Notes: a model not told the origin generated them from the letters alone. A DNA stretch of 64,000 nt from Alistipes sp. (GCA_021201825.1 JAJQED010000008.1:123411-187410), one strand, 5' to 3'; positions 53,754 to 62,679 are shown, counted from the first letter of the stretch. Translations and numbers: made by a program.

Positions 53754-54920
53754 TCAGTTATGGGTCGCCGCCCACCAGGCCGTTTCGGTCTTGGCGGCGG
53801 TGTAGGTGCTTTGGCAGGGGTCGGAAGTCGTGATACCCGAAAAGGCATTTATCGTGATGGCCCCGCTGGCTCTCGTATAGAACTGGGCAGTGTGCTTCCG
53901 GGAGCCGGGCGGCACGGCCTTTTCGAGTTGCGCCCGGAATCGGGTAAGCAGCACATCGTCTTCACATAACTGACTCACATAATCCCCCAGGTCTACGAAC
54001 CTCTGAGGATAGTAACCGTCCATGCGCTGCACCGACGAGAGGCTCCCATCGAAAGTGAACGCACCGTTGATCTGCTTCATTATGCCGGCCAGGGCATCCA
54101 GTTCGGAACAGACCGTAACCGCTATCGTGCCGCAGGGCACGCTATAGCCGCTGTAAAATTCGAGGAACGCGTCCGTGGCAGCCTCGAAATCCGGCTCCCC
54201 GAACAGATATTCTGCCATCGCGGAATAGGGCATACCGTACGCCATAACCTCCGTAGGACATCCTATCAGGTAATCCGTCACGTTGCGCAGATCGTAAGCC
54301 GCCTCAACGGAAGACATGTAACAGTCGTCGAAAAGTATATATTCCATCTTTATCCCCGCATCGGAGATAGCCTGCGCAAGGGTCATAACATCGGTCTGGT
54401 AGAGGGCCAATGTACCACCGAACCACCTGGTCTTATGTCCCGTACCGTATTGGCCCACCTCAACGGAAGTCTCCTGCCGGGTCGCGGAAGCGGCACCCAC
54501 CGGTATCCACCCCATCCCGTGGCACCCGATGATCATGGAGTATTTAGCGGCCGGGGCATGCGTTTTAACGTCGTTAAGAATGGAAGTGATCCCGGAGGCG
54601 CTGGTAAAAGCGGGTGAATTATAGATCTTTACCGTCTCGCGTACCGCCTGCCCGTTGGCATATGTTATCTCGAACAGGGTCGCTTCGGTCGCCGACGAAC
54701 TCAGGAATACCACAACCCGCTCGTTACCGAGCATCCCCCGTGATACGGCGCTCTCCAGGTCGGCAATATTGACCAGGAACTCTCCGTAAAGGTCGCTTGC
54801 CCACGGTAGGTACATAAACACCGTGCGGTCCGCATCGGCTCTGGTGAAAGTGATCTCCTCTTTACCGCACGACAGCAGGAAAGAGACCAAAAGAATAATA
54901 TAAATAGAGTATTTATTCAC
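53754..54920 (-). CDS. Clostripain-family (C11) cysteine protease lipoprotein
   Basis: A 388-residue lipoprotein (lipobox FLLSC, Cys18) of peptidase family C11. The catalytic dyad is visible: His134 in IIGCHGMGW and Cys200 in LFDDCYMSSVEAAYDL. C11 proteases cut after Arg or Lys, usually need calcium and are made as self-processing precursors; in gut Bacteroidetes they act on exported or host proteins at the surface. I place the start at the GTG at 54920, because it gives a proper lipoprotein signal peptide, whereas the ATG at 54989 adds 23 charged residues in front of it. Single gene. Confidence 0.82.
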   Translation of the reverse strand: MNKYSIYIILLVSFLLSCGKEEITFTRADADRTVFMYLPWASDLYGEFLVNIADLESAVSRGMLGNERVVVFLSSSATEATLFEITYANGQAVRETVKIYNSPAFTSASGITSILNDVKTHAPAAKYSMIIGCHGMGWIPVGAASATRQETSVEVGQYGTGHKTRWFGGTLALYQTDVMTLAQAISDAGIKMEYILFDDCYMSSVEAAYDLRNVTDYLIGCPTEVMAYGMPYSAMAEYLFGEPDFEAATDAFLEFYSGYSVPCGTIAVTVCSELDALAGIMKQINGAFTFDGSLSSVQRMDGYYPQRFVDLGDYVSQLCEDDVLLTRFRAQLEKAVPPGSRKHTAQFYTRASGAITINAFSGITTSDPCQSTYTAAKTETAWWAATHN

Positions 54921-54989
54921 GATATCACCGGTATCCGATCGATTTTTACGGTCACTTTTTACCGGGGGTACAAACCCCGGGCCATACAC

Positions 54990-55142
54990 GGCACCGCAAA
55001 GATAAACCTTATACCGGAAGAATGATAATAAGTATCACCGATCGACATACGGCGAACCGGCTGCATAATGGCAATTTCCGGCCGGTTGTTTCTTGTATAA
55101 CAAATTATTATTTGTCGCCATTAATTTTGCCTGGCTGAAAAT
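54990..55142. other. AT-rich upstream boundary of the TAC island
   Basis: No gene. From about 55080 the base composition turns distinctly AT-rich, marking the left edge of the toxin-antitoxin-chaperone island. Confidence 0.5.
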
Positions 55143-55188
55143 AAATCAACCTATAAGTTGATTTTTCGGAAAAATGGTATTACTTTTG
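55143..55188 (+). promoter_or_regulatory. Promoter with overlapping palindromic operator of the TAC operon
   Basis: The -7 box TACTTTTG (55181-55188) is preceded, 20 bases away, by GTTG (55157-55160), a near-match -33 box. A perfect 8-bp inverted repeat, AAATCAAC (55143-55150) and GTTGATTT (55157-55164) with a 6-base spacer, covers that -33 box. Binding of the XRE antitoxin there would block transcription, the usual autoregulation of such operons. The predicted start lies about 12 bases before the toxin start codon. Confidence 0.7.
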
Positions 55189-55206
55189 CAACAAATCATC
55201 ATATGA

Positions 55207-55698
55207 ATGCACGTCAAGGAAGTTACAACGAACCTGTGGTCAGTGGTTTTGCCGGGCGAAACTACCGATGAATGGGATAAGTTAATGGAACAATGGCATA
55301 ACCCCTATTATTTGCACAATTTCTTTTCAGAAAGGGTTTCTTACTTGAGATACTTCAAATTGGATGTCGAACAAGCTATAAGGGCAGTCATAGATGAATG
55401 TTACCAGATTGAAGATATTATTCTGGAAGGTAGATTTGCCCAGGATTTTTTCTTTCAGCCGCTGGATAAGGAACAAAAAGAAATTATCGAATTCCAATTG
55501 AATAAAGGGAAACTCGCCCACTTGGATCGACCGTCACTGTTAAGGCTTTATGCCATAAAACTCCCGGAAGATGTTTACATACTTACCGGCGGTGCGATAA
55601 AACTGACACGGAAAATGCAGGAAGCAGAAAATACTAATTCCGAATTGATAAAAATGAAAAAATGCAGGGATATATTCCGTCAAAATAATATTCTTTAG
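55207..55698 (+). CDS. Putative RelE/ParE-superfamily toxin of a TAC module
   Basis: A 163-residue cytoplasmic protein, AT-rich in codon use. The C-terminal strand pattern LRLYAIKLPEDVYILTGGAI (residues 112-131), followed by KLTRKMQEAENT and a final helix, is that of RelE/HigB/ParE-like toxins linked to XRE antitoxins in Bacteroidetes. Such toxins cut mRNA on the ribosome or otherwise stop growth. It is the first gene of a three-gene unit: toxin, antitoxin, SecB-like chaperone. The family link is by sequence pattern plus context; toxicity and mode of action are not shown. An ATG four bases upstream reads a short unrelated frame. Confidence 0.65.
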   Translation: MHVKEVTTNLWSVVLPGETTDEWDKLMEQWHNPYYLHNFFSERVSYLRYFKLDVEQAIRAVIDECYQIEDIILEGRFAQDFFFQPLDKEQKEIIEFQLNKGKLAHLDRPSLLRLYAIKLPEDVYILTGGAIKLTRKMQEAENTNSELIKMKKCRDIFRQNNIL

Positions 55699-55741
55699 AA
55701 AACGACAACGAAACAACAACGAAACAACAAAGGAGATAATT

Positions 55742-56191
55742 ATGAAAACCATCAATGAGAAATTAAAAGCATTTCAGTTGGATTCTCCATCTTTATGGAA
55801 AGAAAAAGCTGAATGGCGTAAAAAAAATAAAGAATGGTTAAAGAAATCTCAGTATGTTGCAATAAAAGTGATGAATTATTTAAGGGATAACGACTTATCT
55901 CAAAAATATCTTGCGGAACGGATGCAGGTATCACCGCAACAAATCAGTAAAATACTAAAGGGGACAGAAAATTTGACACTTGAAACGATATCCAATCTGG
56001 AGAGTGTCCTCGATATTCAGTTATTCCCCACAGACATTCACACCGTAAGGGTAAAAATGGATTACCATCCGATTTATTTTAAAATATCGGATATGCGTGG
56101 CACCGGAAAATCTTTCCGTGAGCATAAAAAATATAACGCCAAGTTCACTATATCACCGCAACAGCTTACCTGTACACAAATTCCGTCATGA
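55742..56191 (+). CDS. XRE-family antitoxin with C-terminal extension
   Basis: A 149-residue HigA-like protein. The helix-turn-helix domain spans about 38-95, with NDLSQKYLAERMQVSPQQIS as helices 2-3 and ENLTLETISNLESVLDIQL closing it. An N-terminal helical segment (1-37) is charged. A ~50-residue tail (100-149) extends past the DNA-binding domain, as in the chaperone-addicted antitoxins of TAC modules, where such a tail makes the antitoxin unstable unless SecB binds it. It is 43 bases after the toxin gene, and its stop overlaps the chaperone start codon (ATGA), which ties their translation together. Confidence 0.78.
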   Translation: MKTINEKLKAFQLDSPSLWKEKAEWRKKNKEWLKKSQYVAIKVMNYLRDNDLSQKYLAERMQVSPQQISKILKGTENLTLETISNLESVLDIQLFPTDIHTVRVKMDYHPIYFKISDMRGTGKSFREHKKYNAKFTISPQQLTCTQIPS

Positions 56192-56625
56192 CAAAAAACC
56201 CGGTTCAATTCAATATGAGAAAAATAAGTATCGATCAATTTGCCATACTTATCGATACTTTCCCTGAAACCGCGTCTTTCGGGATGGAGATCCAACTCGG
56301 ATTCAAGGCTTCTCCAAAAGAGAGGCTAATCGCAGCTACTTTTAAATATATTTTCGAAACGGAAAATAAAAAGCCTGTAATTATTCTGGAAGTGAGTTGT
56401 TATTTCGAGGTGGAAGAAAATTCATGGAAAGAATTCAAAAATAAAAAAGAAATTGTTATTCCCCGGGGATTACTATGTCATATGGCGGTACATACGGTAG
56501 GAGCTTGCAGGGGGATTCTACATTGCCGCACGGAATCGACTCCTTTCAACTCGTTTATTCTTCCTCCAATTAATGTAGAAAGTATGATCGATGAAGATAT
56601 GGTACTTCCACTGGAGGAAAAATAA
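56188..56625 (+). CDS. SecB-like chaperone of a TAC module
   Basis: A 145-residue protein resembling SecB-type chaperones: N-terminal strands RKISIDQFAILI and FGMEIQLGFKAS, central VIILEVSCYFEVEENSW, then the C-terminal helix and the family-like ending HMAVHTVGACRGILHCRTES followed by PFNSFILPPINV. Genomic SecB delivers precursors to SecA; TAC-linked SecB instead protects its antitoxin. Gene order toxin-antitoxin-SecB matches the TAC module of Mycobacterium tuberculosis (HigB1-HigA1-Rv1957). It overlaps the antitoxin gene by four bases and ends three bases before the convergent waaA stop. The assignment is by pattern and context. Confidence 0.7.
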   Translation: MTKNPVQFNMRKISIDQFAILIDTFPETASFGMEIQLGFKASPKERLIAATFKYIFETENKKPVIILEVSCYFEVEENSWKEFKNKKEIVIPRGLLCHMAVHTVGACRGILHCRTESTPFNSFILPPINVESMIDEDMVLPLEEK

Positions 56626-56628
56626 TTA

Positions 56629-57855
56629 TTATTTATTCACTTTGAAATTCACCAGTATCTTATCGGTCACCCCTTTGTTCGATGCTATATAATCGAGGGC
56701 CCGGCTTTTGGCGGCGGTATATGCAGCCGGGTCGGATTCGAGTGAGGCATACCAGTTTTCCAGGTCCAGCGGCGAACTTACACTGCGGGCAGCACCGAGT
56801 TCGATAAGCTGGCGCGCCTCGCGGAACTTGCGGTAATTGGGCCCGAATGCCACCGGCAGGCCGAACGTCGCCGCCTCGAGGGTATTGTGTATCCCGGCCC
56901 CGAACCCGCCGCCGATAAAAGCATACATGCCGTACCGGTACAATGCCGAGAGCATCCCGATACAATCCACGACCAAAATACGTTTGCCGGCAAAGTCCGT
57001 ATCCTCCCCGCATTCTGTGAACCGTACCGCTCCGGCATTGGCAACCAGGCCGTTGATCCGGGCATGGTCGATCTCGTGCGGGGCGAGGATAATTTTCACC
57101 TCCGGCCGCCGTCCCATGAATTCAAGCAACAACTGCTCGTCCTCCGGCCAAGTGCTTCCGGCGACCAGTACCGTATGTCCCCGTGAGAAATTACGGGCCA
57201 CGGGAACTTCCGGTGCAGTCCGGGGTATGGCGGCTACACGGTCGAACCGGGTGTCGCCCGACACAACCACGTTCCGGACCCCGATACCGTCCAAAAGTTC
57301 CTTTGAGGTTTTATTCTGCACGAAGATCGTATCGAACGTCCCCAGGGCTTTGCGGAACGACCCGCCGTAAGGCCGGAAGAACACCGAATCGGGCCTGAAA
57401 ATAGCCGAGACGATATAGGTCCTGACCCCGCGCCGGCGCAGTTCCCTCAGGTAATTGAGCCAGAACTCATACTTGACGAACACCGCCGCTTCGGGCCTCA
57501 CCGCATCGAGGAACCGCCGCACATTGCCAGCCATATCCAACGGCAGGTAGAATACGGCATCGGCCCCCTCGTAGTCCCGGCGTATGGTATAGCCCGACGG
57601 CGAAAAGAAAGTAAGCAGGATCTTATGGCCGGGAAAACCCTCCCGCAGCCGCTCTATCACGGGTCTGCCCTGCTCGAACTCCCCGAGAGAGGCGCAATGG
57701 ACCCATATCACCCGGTCCTGCGGCCCGAACGACGCCAGCAACCGGTCGAATATACCCCTGCGGCCCCGTACCCACTCGCGGGCCTTTTCGCTGAAAAGCC
57801 CCGCTACCCGGATACCCGTCCCGTAAAGGAATATGCCTATATTATAAAACACCAT
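56629..57855 (-). CDS. waaA: 3-deoxy-D-manno-octulosonic acid (Kdo) transferase
   Basis: A 408-residue GT-B glycosyltransferase (family GT30) that adds Kdo to lipid A on the inner face of the cytoplasmic membrane. N-terminal membrane helix (MVFYNIGIFLYGTGIRVAGL), then the Kdo-transferase landmarks WVHCASLGEFEQGRPVI with the catalytic Glu, FVKYEFWLNYL, LVAGSTWPEDEQ, and GGGFGAGIHNTLEAATFGLP in the donor-binding half. Length is typical. Met 57855 is the start, since the extra 32 codons of the open frame lie inside the hydrolase gene; the two genes overlap by 14 bases and are probably translated together. Confidence 0.93.
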   Translation of the reverse strand: MVFYNIGIFLYGTGIRVAGLFSEKAREWVRGRRGIFDRLLASFGPQDRVIWVHCASLGEFEQGRPVIERLREGFPGHKILLTFFSPSGYTIRRDYEGADAVFYLPLDMAGNVRRFLDAVRPEAAVFVKYEFWLNYLRELRRRGVRTYIVSAIFRPDSVFFRPYGGSFRKALGTFDTIFVQNKTSKELLDGIGVRNVVVSGDTRFDRVAAIPRTAPEVPVARNFSRGHTVLVAGSTWPEDEQLLLEFMGRRPEVKIILAPHEIDHARINGLVANAGAVRFTECGEDTDFAGKRILVVDCIGMLSALYRYGMYAFIGGGFGAGIHNTLEAATFGLPVAFGPNYRKFREARQLIELGAARSVSSPLDLENWYASLESDPAAYTAAKSRALDYIASNKGVTDKILVNFKVNK

Positions 57856-58765
57856 AATGGTCTGGCCTTGAAGTCTCGTTTTTATAATATCCCCCAACGT
57901 TCCTGATCCAATGGACAGCAATTCGGACCGGCTCCTCAGAGCCCGAAACAAAATGGCCTAACGTCGAAAAAAGGCAATATTCATATGGCTTTCCGTCGGC
58001 TTTAAGGGCATTGAGATGCTCTATCGACAAGCCCACCGGAACCTGTATGTCTTTCCCGCCGAAAAGCCAAAGCCCCGGAATCGACAGCGTACTCAGCGCA
58101 TCATAAGGATCGGTATTCTCAAAGCTGTAACGGTCCTCAGCCGTGCGGATATGTTCCCGCACTTCGGCTTCGGTGTGCGTGTCCCAAAAATCCGTATTGC
58201 CATCCGTAAAAAACTGGTATCGCAGTTGTTCGAGGGTTGGAACCACGGACCCGCTGAACAACACCATAAAATCTGCCAGCCGGTTATTGTCCGCGGCAAT
58301 GGGAATCACCCAACCCGCCTGGCTGAACCCGACAAAACCGACAGGCACATTCTCATTCCGCCGGCAAAGAATATCCAATGCACTGCCCGCATCTTCGGCC
58401 AGGAGCAGGAGATTGGACCGATCGATGTTGTTCGTACCTACTTCCGGGCCGGCATAAACCCCTCCAGATTCTCCCACTCCACGTTTGTCGTAGGTAAGCA
58501 CCGAAATCCCGTTTCCGGCTAATAGCCGTGCGAAATCTCCCATCCGGGGTGTCCGGTCGGAACCGTGTACCAATACCACCGCAGCATGGGTTTGAAGTGG
58601 GGTGTAGATCGTACCGGAAAGAGTGACTCCCCCGCTTTCAAAGGTGATATCCTCGATGGTCACATTATCCGATTGAGCATTTACCCCCAGCGGCGACAGC
58701 ATCACCGGCAGCAAAAAAAAGCACACCCTCCGTAAGAATATATATCGCCTTGATCTACCCAACAT
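57842..58765 (-). CDS. Alpha/beta hydrolase (serine peptidase/esterase-like), exported
   Basis: A 307-residue protein with a signal peptide (start MLGRSRRYIFLRR, end GVNAQ). The alpha/beta hydrolase core has HGSDRTPRM (oxyanion loop), the DKRGVGESGG segment, the nucleophile elbow GFSQAGW with Ser148, an acid-site LFGGKD and the His in STLGHFVSG. It resembles dienelactone-hydrolase/S33-like esterases of the envelope; the substrate is not known. The frame is open to 59185, but only Met 58765 begins a signal peptide. It overlaps the start of waaA by 14 bases, an odd pairing for a lipid A gene and worth noting. Confidence 0.82.
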   Translation of the reverse strand: MLGRSRRYIFLRRVCFFLLPVMLSPLGVNAQSDNVTIEDITFESGGVTLSGTIYTPLQTHAAVVLVHGSDRTPRMGDFARLLAGNGISVLTYDKRGVGESGGVYAGPEVGTNNIDRSNLLLLAEDAGSALDILCRRNENVPVGFVGFSQAGWVIPIAADNNRLADFMVLFSGSVVPTLEQLRYQFFTDGNTDFWDTHTEAEVREHIRTAEDRYSFENTDPYDALSTLSIPGLWLFGGKDIQVPVGLSIEHLNALKADGKPYEYCLFSTLGHFVSGSEEPVRIAVHWIRNVGGYYKNETSRPDHYGVL

Positions 58766-58929
58766 TTTATTGCAACTGACATTACCCCCCAGACGGATCG
58801 TATCTATTGAATTTGTTTTGTTATTCACTACCTGAATATACGTTTCGGCATTACAAGAAAGCGAGCGTAACGCACAAATGCGCTGCCAATTCGCCACGCC
58901 CTGTTTAACATTTCTTCCGGCCGGGCAGT

Positions 58930-59601
58930 TTACTTTAGGATATCTTCCAGGGCATGGCGGTTGACGATCCTGATCGTGTCGCCGTCCACCTCGATGATAT
59001 GCCGTTTTTGCAGGCCTTCCATCACCGTGGCCACCGAGCTGCGCGTTGCGGAGAAATAGTCGGCGATCTCCGTAATGTCCGGCACCGGCACCTGCGTAGA
59101 GCCGTCCTGCGTATGGTCCAGCAGGTATGAGGCCATCTTCTCGCGCAGGGTTTTGTAGGACAGGGCATAAATCCTTTTCTGCCACACTCCCGCGCGGTTG
59201 GAAATAATATCGATAAAGTTGGAGAGGATCAGCGTATTTTCCTGCATCAGCTCGAACAGCAGGCCCCGGTGGAGGGTCATTATCCGGGTAGGTTCACACG
59301 CCACGACATCCACCGGCAGGCGGTTATATCCCCCGAAAAGGAACGCCGGCGCTATAAGTTCGCCCGGGGAGAGGGTCTCGATGGCCGACCTTTGGCCGGA
59401 CGGATAGGTGAATATCCCCTCGGCGGCCCCCGACAGCACCACCATCAGGCCCGAATAGGCCATATCCTTTTTAGCTATTACATCCCCCGCGCCGAACTCG
59501 CTCACGCTGATATCGTCATGTTTAAGCACCTGCTCGATCATTCCGTAATCCATCCCCCGGAACAGCGGGCAGGCGGTCAGTATATCGTAAATTTTTTCCA
59601 T
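58930..59601 (-). CDS. Crp/Fnr-family transcriptional regulator
   Basis: A 223-residue regulator with an N-terminal cyclic-nucleotide-binding-type beta barrel (FGAGDVIAKKDMAYSGLMVV, LSPGELIAPAFLFGG) and a C-terminal winged helix (TEIADYFSATRSSVATVMEG as the recognition part). No Cys cluster is present for an Fe-S site, so it is not an Fnr oxygen sensor; the effector is unknown. It stands alone with 164 bases to the hydrolase gene downstream. Length is typical. Confidence 0.9.
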   Translation of the reverse strand: MEKIYDILTACPLFRGMDYGMIEQVLKHDDISVSEFGAGDVIAKKDMAYSGLMVVLSGAAEGIFTYPSGQRSAIETLSPGELIAPAFLFGGYNRLPVDVVACEPTRIMTLHRGLLFELMQENTLILSNFIDIISNRAGVWQKRIYALSYKTLREKMASYLLDHTQDGSTQVPVPDITEIADYFSATRSSVATVMEGLQKRHIIEVDGDTIRIVNRHALEDILK

Positions 59602-59675
59602 AGAACGTCATTTATGGCACCCCGTGCCGATACGTAAAGTTAATCGTTTTGTCCGGGACAACCAAGCCCGGGCGC

Positions 59676-60038
59676 TCACCATCGCGGCGGTACCGCATCG
59701 GGAATATATTCCACCTCGAACCGGCCGCCGCAGTGGGTCACCGAAGCCAGGTCGAAATGCACCTCCGCATCCGTGCCGTTCTGCTCTATATACGCTTCGG
59801 CCGCCCTGTGCAGCGCGGCCAGCTTGCTCCCGGTATAAGCATCCCCGGGTCCGGTCAGGCCGCCCCGGGCCCTGCATTTGACCTCCACGATATGCAGTTC
59901 CCCCGCACGTTCGGCAATAATATCCACCTCGTAGCGTCCGGCCCGCCAGTTCCGTTCGACGATCCTGAAACCATGCCTCTGCAACCACGCCACAGTGGCC
60001 TCTTCGCCCAACCTGCCTATTTCCGCTTTATCCTGCAT
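59676..60038 (-). CDS. YraN/UPF0102-family nuclease-like protein
   Basis: A 120-residue protein of the UPF0102 (YraN) family with the endonuclease-like core intact: IGRLGEEATVAWLQ, then RYEVDIIAE with Asp39, LHIVEVKCRARG with the Glu-x-Lys (52-54), and the C-terminal AAEAYI helix. The family has a restriction-endonuclease-like fold; its role in cells is not settled. Start at Met 60038 by homology; the frame runs open to 60110. It follows rnc on the same strand, about 90 bases away. Confidence 0.88.
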   Translation of the reverse strand: MQDKAEIGRLGEEATVAWLQRHGFRIVERNWRAGRYEVDIIAERAGELHIVEVKCRARGGLTGPGDAYTGSKLAALHRAAEAYIEQNGTDAEVHFDLASVTHCGGRFEVEYIPDAVPPRW

Positions 60039-60128
60039 CGGGATTATAGTTCGTTCGTGTTTTTGATCGGTCCGGCCATACCGCTGGTTCCGGGTTATTA
60101 CCGGAAACACCGCAAACAGAAAAATATG

Positions 60129-60911
60129 CTATTGCGCTTTATTGTCGATAAGCTGGAGGAAATTGTCGCCCATTTCGTCGCTAAGGGCCTGAGACACCTC
60201 GAACGACGCCCGTTGCTCCGCTTCCTTTTTGGAAGACCCCTTACCGTACCCCAGCTCCATATCGTCGATCACGGCCACCGAACGGAATACGGGCGACTGG
60301 GAAGTGGACCCCGAATCGAACCCCGTGCGGAAGCGTATCGAGTGTTTGCTTTTCTGGCACCACTCTATTAGCCTGCTCTTGTAGTCAGTCTCGGTATGGG
60401 TCAGCTCGTCCAGGTCGAGGTACCGTTTCAGGATACGGTCGATAATGATACGGTTCACCCGGTCGTATCCCAGGTCGAGGTACAACGCCCCGATCATGGC
60501 CTCCAATGCGTCGCCGTGCAGGTGCTTCTGGATAATGCTGCCCCCGGCATGGGAGACGATATGCTCCGACAGTCCCAGCTTATGGCACAACTCGTTGAGC
60601 GACTGGCGGCTGACGATCTTGGACCGCACCTGTGTCAGGAAGCCCTCGTTACGGTCGGGGAACTGCAGGAACAGGTACTCGGACACAACCGATTCCAATA
60701 CCGCATCCCCCAGGAATTCCAGCCGTTCGTTATTGATGGGTATGCCGCCGCTCTCGTCCGGCACAAAAACAGAAGCTGACCTGTGTATCAAGGCCAGCTT
60801 GTAGAGTTCGATGTTACGGGGATATATCCCGAAAAGTTCGTCGACAAGCCGGTAGTACCGCCTGTCTTTGCCGTATTTTTTCCTGACAGGTTTTAATATA
60901 AAACCCAGCAT
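60129..60911 (-). CDS. rnc: Ribonuclease III
   Basis: A 260-residue RNase III. The catalytic domain carries the signature NERLEFLGDAVLE, the second acidic site GDALEAMIGALYLD, and the C-terminal double-stranded RNA-binding domain begins with DYKSRLIEWCQK and ends GYGKGSSKKEAEQRAS. It cuts double-stranded RNA in rRNA maturation and mRNA turnover. It follows acpP and fabF, the conserved acpP-fabF-rnc order of many bacteria. Confidence 0.95.
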   Translation of the reverse strand: MLGFILKPVRKKYGKDRRYYRLVDELFGIYPRNIELYKLALIHRSASVFVPDESGGIPINNERLEFLGDAVLESVVSEYLFLQFPDRNEGFLTQVRSKIVSRQSLNELCHKLGLSEHIVSHAGGSIIQKHLHGDALEAMIGALYLDLGYDRVNRIIIDRILKRYLDLDELTHTETDYKSRLIEWCQKSKHSIRFRTGFDSGSTSQSPVFRSVAVIDDMELGYGKGSSKKEAEQRASFEVSQALSDEMGDNFLQLIDNKAQ

Positions 60912-61044
60912 CCGATCGTTTCCTTTCTATTGCTGCGGCCGGGTATGGCGGCCGCACGACGGGAACCCTCGTTTACGGGGACACCCGCGTATTATCCGTT
61001 TCCTCCAGGCCCTGCAGACCACTCCCGGACGCCCTGCACAGGGA

Positions 61045-62298
61045 TTATTCCGCCTTACGCAGAACGATGGAGGCGTTGTGGCCGCCGAACCCGAAACTGT
61101 TGCTCAGGGCTACTTTCACATCCCTCCGTTTGGCCTTGTTGAGCGTAAGGTCCAGCTTGGGATCGATCTCGGGGTCGAGCTCGAAGACGTTTATCGACGG
61201 GGCCACGATCCCGCGGGTCAGGGTCATTATACACGCCAGAGCCTCGATAGCCCCGGCGGCACCGAGCAGGTGTCCCGTCATGGACTTGGTCGAGTTGATG
61301 CTCATGTCGTATATATGGTCCCCGAACACGGCCTTGATACCGGCCAGCTCCGCCGGGTCGCCGGCAGGAGTGGAGGTACCGTGGGTGTTCACGTAATCCA
61401 CGTCGTCGGGAGTAAGCCCGCCGTCCTTTATCGCGTCGAGCATCGCCTTGCGGTTACCCAGCCCCTCGGGATGGGGAGCGGTGAAATGGTAGGCGTCGGC
61501 GCTCGCGCCCCCGCCCATTACCTCCGCGTATATCTTCGCGCCGCGTGCCCTGGCGTGTTCGTATTCTTCCAGTATCAGCGCCCCGGCCCCCTCGCCGATC
61601 ACGAAACCGTCGCGGTCCTTGTCGAATGCGCGCGAAGCGGTCTTCGGGTCGTCGTTGCGGGTCGACAGCGCCTGCATTGCATTGAACCCACCCACCCCGG
61701 GAGGGTTCACGGCGGCCTCAGAACCGCCGGTGACCATGATGTCCGCCTTGCCGAAGCGTATATAGTTGAAAGCGTCTATCATGGCGTGGTTGGACGAAGC
61801 GCACGCGGAAACCGTACAATAGTTCGGCCCCCGGAAACCGTAGCGCATCGAGATATATCCTGCGGCGATGTCCGCGATCATTTTAGGAATGAAGAAAGGG
61901 CTGTAGCGGGGTACGAAGCCACCCTCTACAAAACCCTTTACCTCCTGGTAGAACGTTTCCAGTCCACCTATCCCCGAGGCCCATATCACGCCGGCCTGCT
62001 CGGGGTCGATCGCCTCGACGTCGATACCCGAATCGGCTATGGCCTGCGCGACCGACACCAGCGCATACTGGGTATAAAGGTCATACTTGCGTACTTCCTT
62101 ACGGTCGAAATGGTCCGCAGAGTTATAATTTTTTACCTCACACGCAAATTGTGTCTTGAACAGCGAAGCATCGAAATGTGTTATCGGTCCGGCGCCGCTG
62201 ACGCCGTTTGCGAGGTTTTCGAAATATTCTTCAATACTGTTACCCAGCGGGTTAATCGTACCAATGCCGGTAACGACTACTCGTCTGCATTGTGCCAT
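61045..62298 (-). CDS. fabF: 3-oxoacyl-ACP synthase II (KAS II)
   Basis: A 417-residue thiolase-fold condensing enzyme of fatty-acid synthesis. The catalytic Cys166 lies in TVSACASS, with active-site His in VNTHGTSTPAGD and the second His in STKSMTGHLLGAAG; C-terminal NSFGFGGHNAS completes the site. It extends acyl-ACP with malonyl-ACP. It lies 73 bases after acpP, its carrier, and 133 before rnc. Length and motifs are typical. Confidence 0.96.
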   Translation of the reverse strand: MAQCRRVVVTGIGTINPLGNSIEEYFENLANGVSGAGPITHFDASLFKTQFACEVKNYNSADHFDRKEVRKYDLYTQYALVSVAQAIADSGIDVEAIDPEQAGVIWASGIGGLETFYQEVKGFVEGGFVPRYSPFFIPKMIADIAAGYISMRYGFRGPNYCTVSACASSNHAMIDAFNYIRFGKADIMVTGGSEAAVNPPGVGGFNAMQALSTRNDDPKTASRAFDKDRDGFVIGEGAGALILEEYEHARARGAKIYAEVMGGGASADAYHFTAPHPEGLGNRKAMLDAIKDGGLTPDDVDYVNTHGTSTPAGDPAELAGIKAVFGDHIYDMSINSTKSMTGHLLGAAGAIEALACIMTLTRGIVAPSINVFELDPEIDPKLDLTLNKAKRRDVKVALSNSFGFGGHNASIVLRKAE

Positions 62299-62371
62299 AA
62301 ATAAATCCGGGATTATTTGAACAAATTTGGGTTCGGTAAAGTGCGGGCAGCAGGTTGACCCTGCCGCCGTT

Positions 62372-62605
62372 TTATTTCTTCGATTCGATGTAGGTAACAG
62401 CGTCGCCTACCGTACCGATCTTTTCTGCGTCTTCGTCGGGAATGGAAATGCCGAATTCTTTTTCGAATTCCATGATAAGTTCTACAGTGTCGAGCGAGTC
62501 AGCACCGAGGTCGTTAGTGAAACTTGCCGAGGGAACGACCTCCGCAGCATCAACACCAAGTTTATCCACGATAATCTCGGTAACTTTTGATGAAACTTCT
62601 GACAT
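62372..62605 (-). CDS. acpP: Acyl carrier protein
   Basis: A 77-residue acyl carrier protein. The phosphopantetheine attachment Ser37 sits in [10 protein letters not shown], followed by the acidic helix II ([20 protein letters not shown]) that partner enzymes bind. It shuttles acyl chains in fatty-acid and lipid A synthesis and is first in the acpP-fabF-rnc cluster. Confidence 0.97.
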   Translation of the reverse strand: MSEVSSKVTEIIVDKLGVDAAEVVPSASFTNDLGADSLDTVELIMEFEKEFGISIPDEDAEKIGTVGDAVTYIESKK

Positions 62606-62679
62606 AATTTTAAAATTTAGTTTAACAAATGTTTTCTCTTATTCTTGATCAGGACTGCACTGTAATTCAGGGCAGAATT

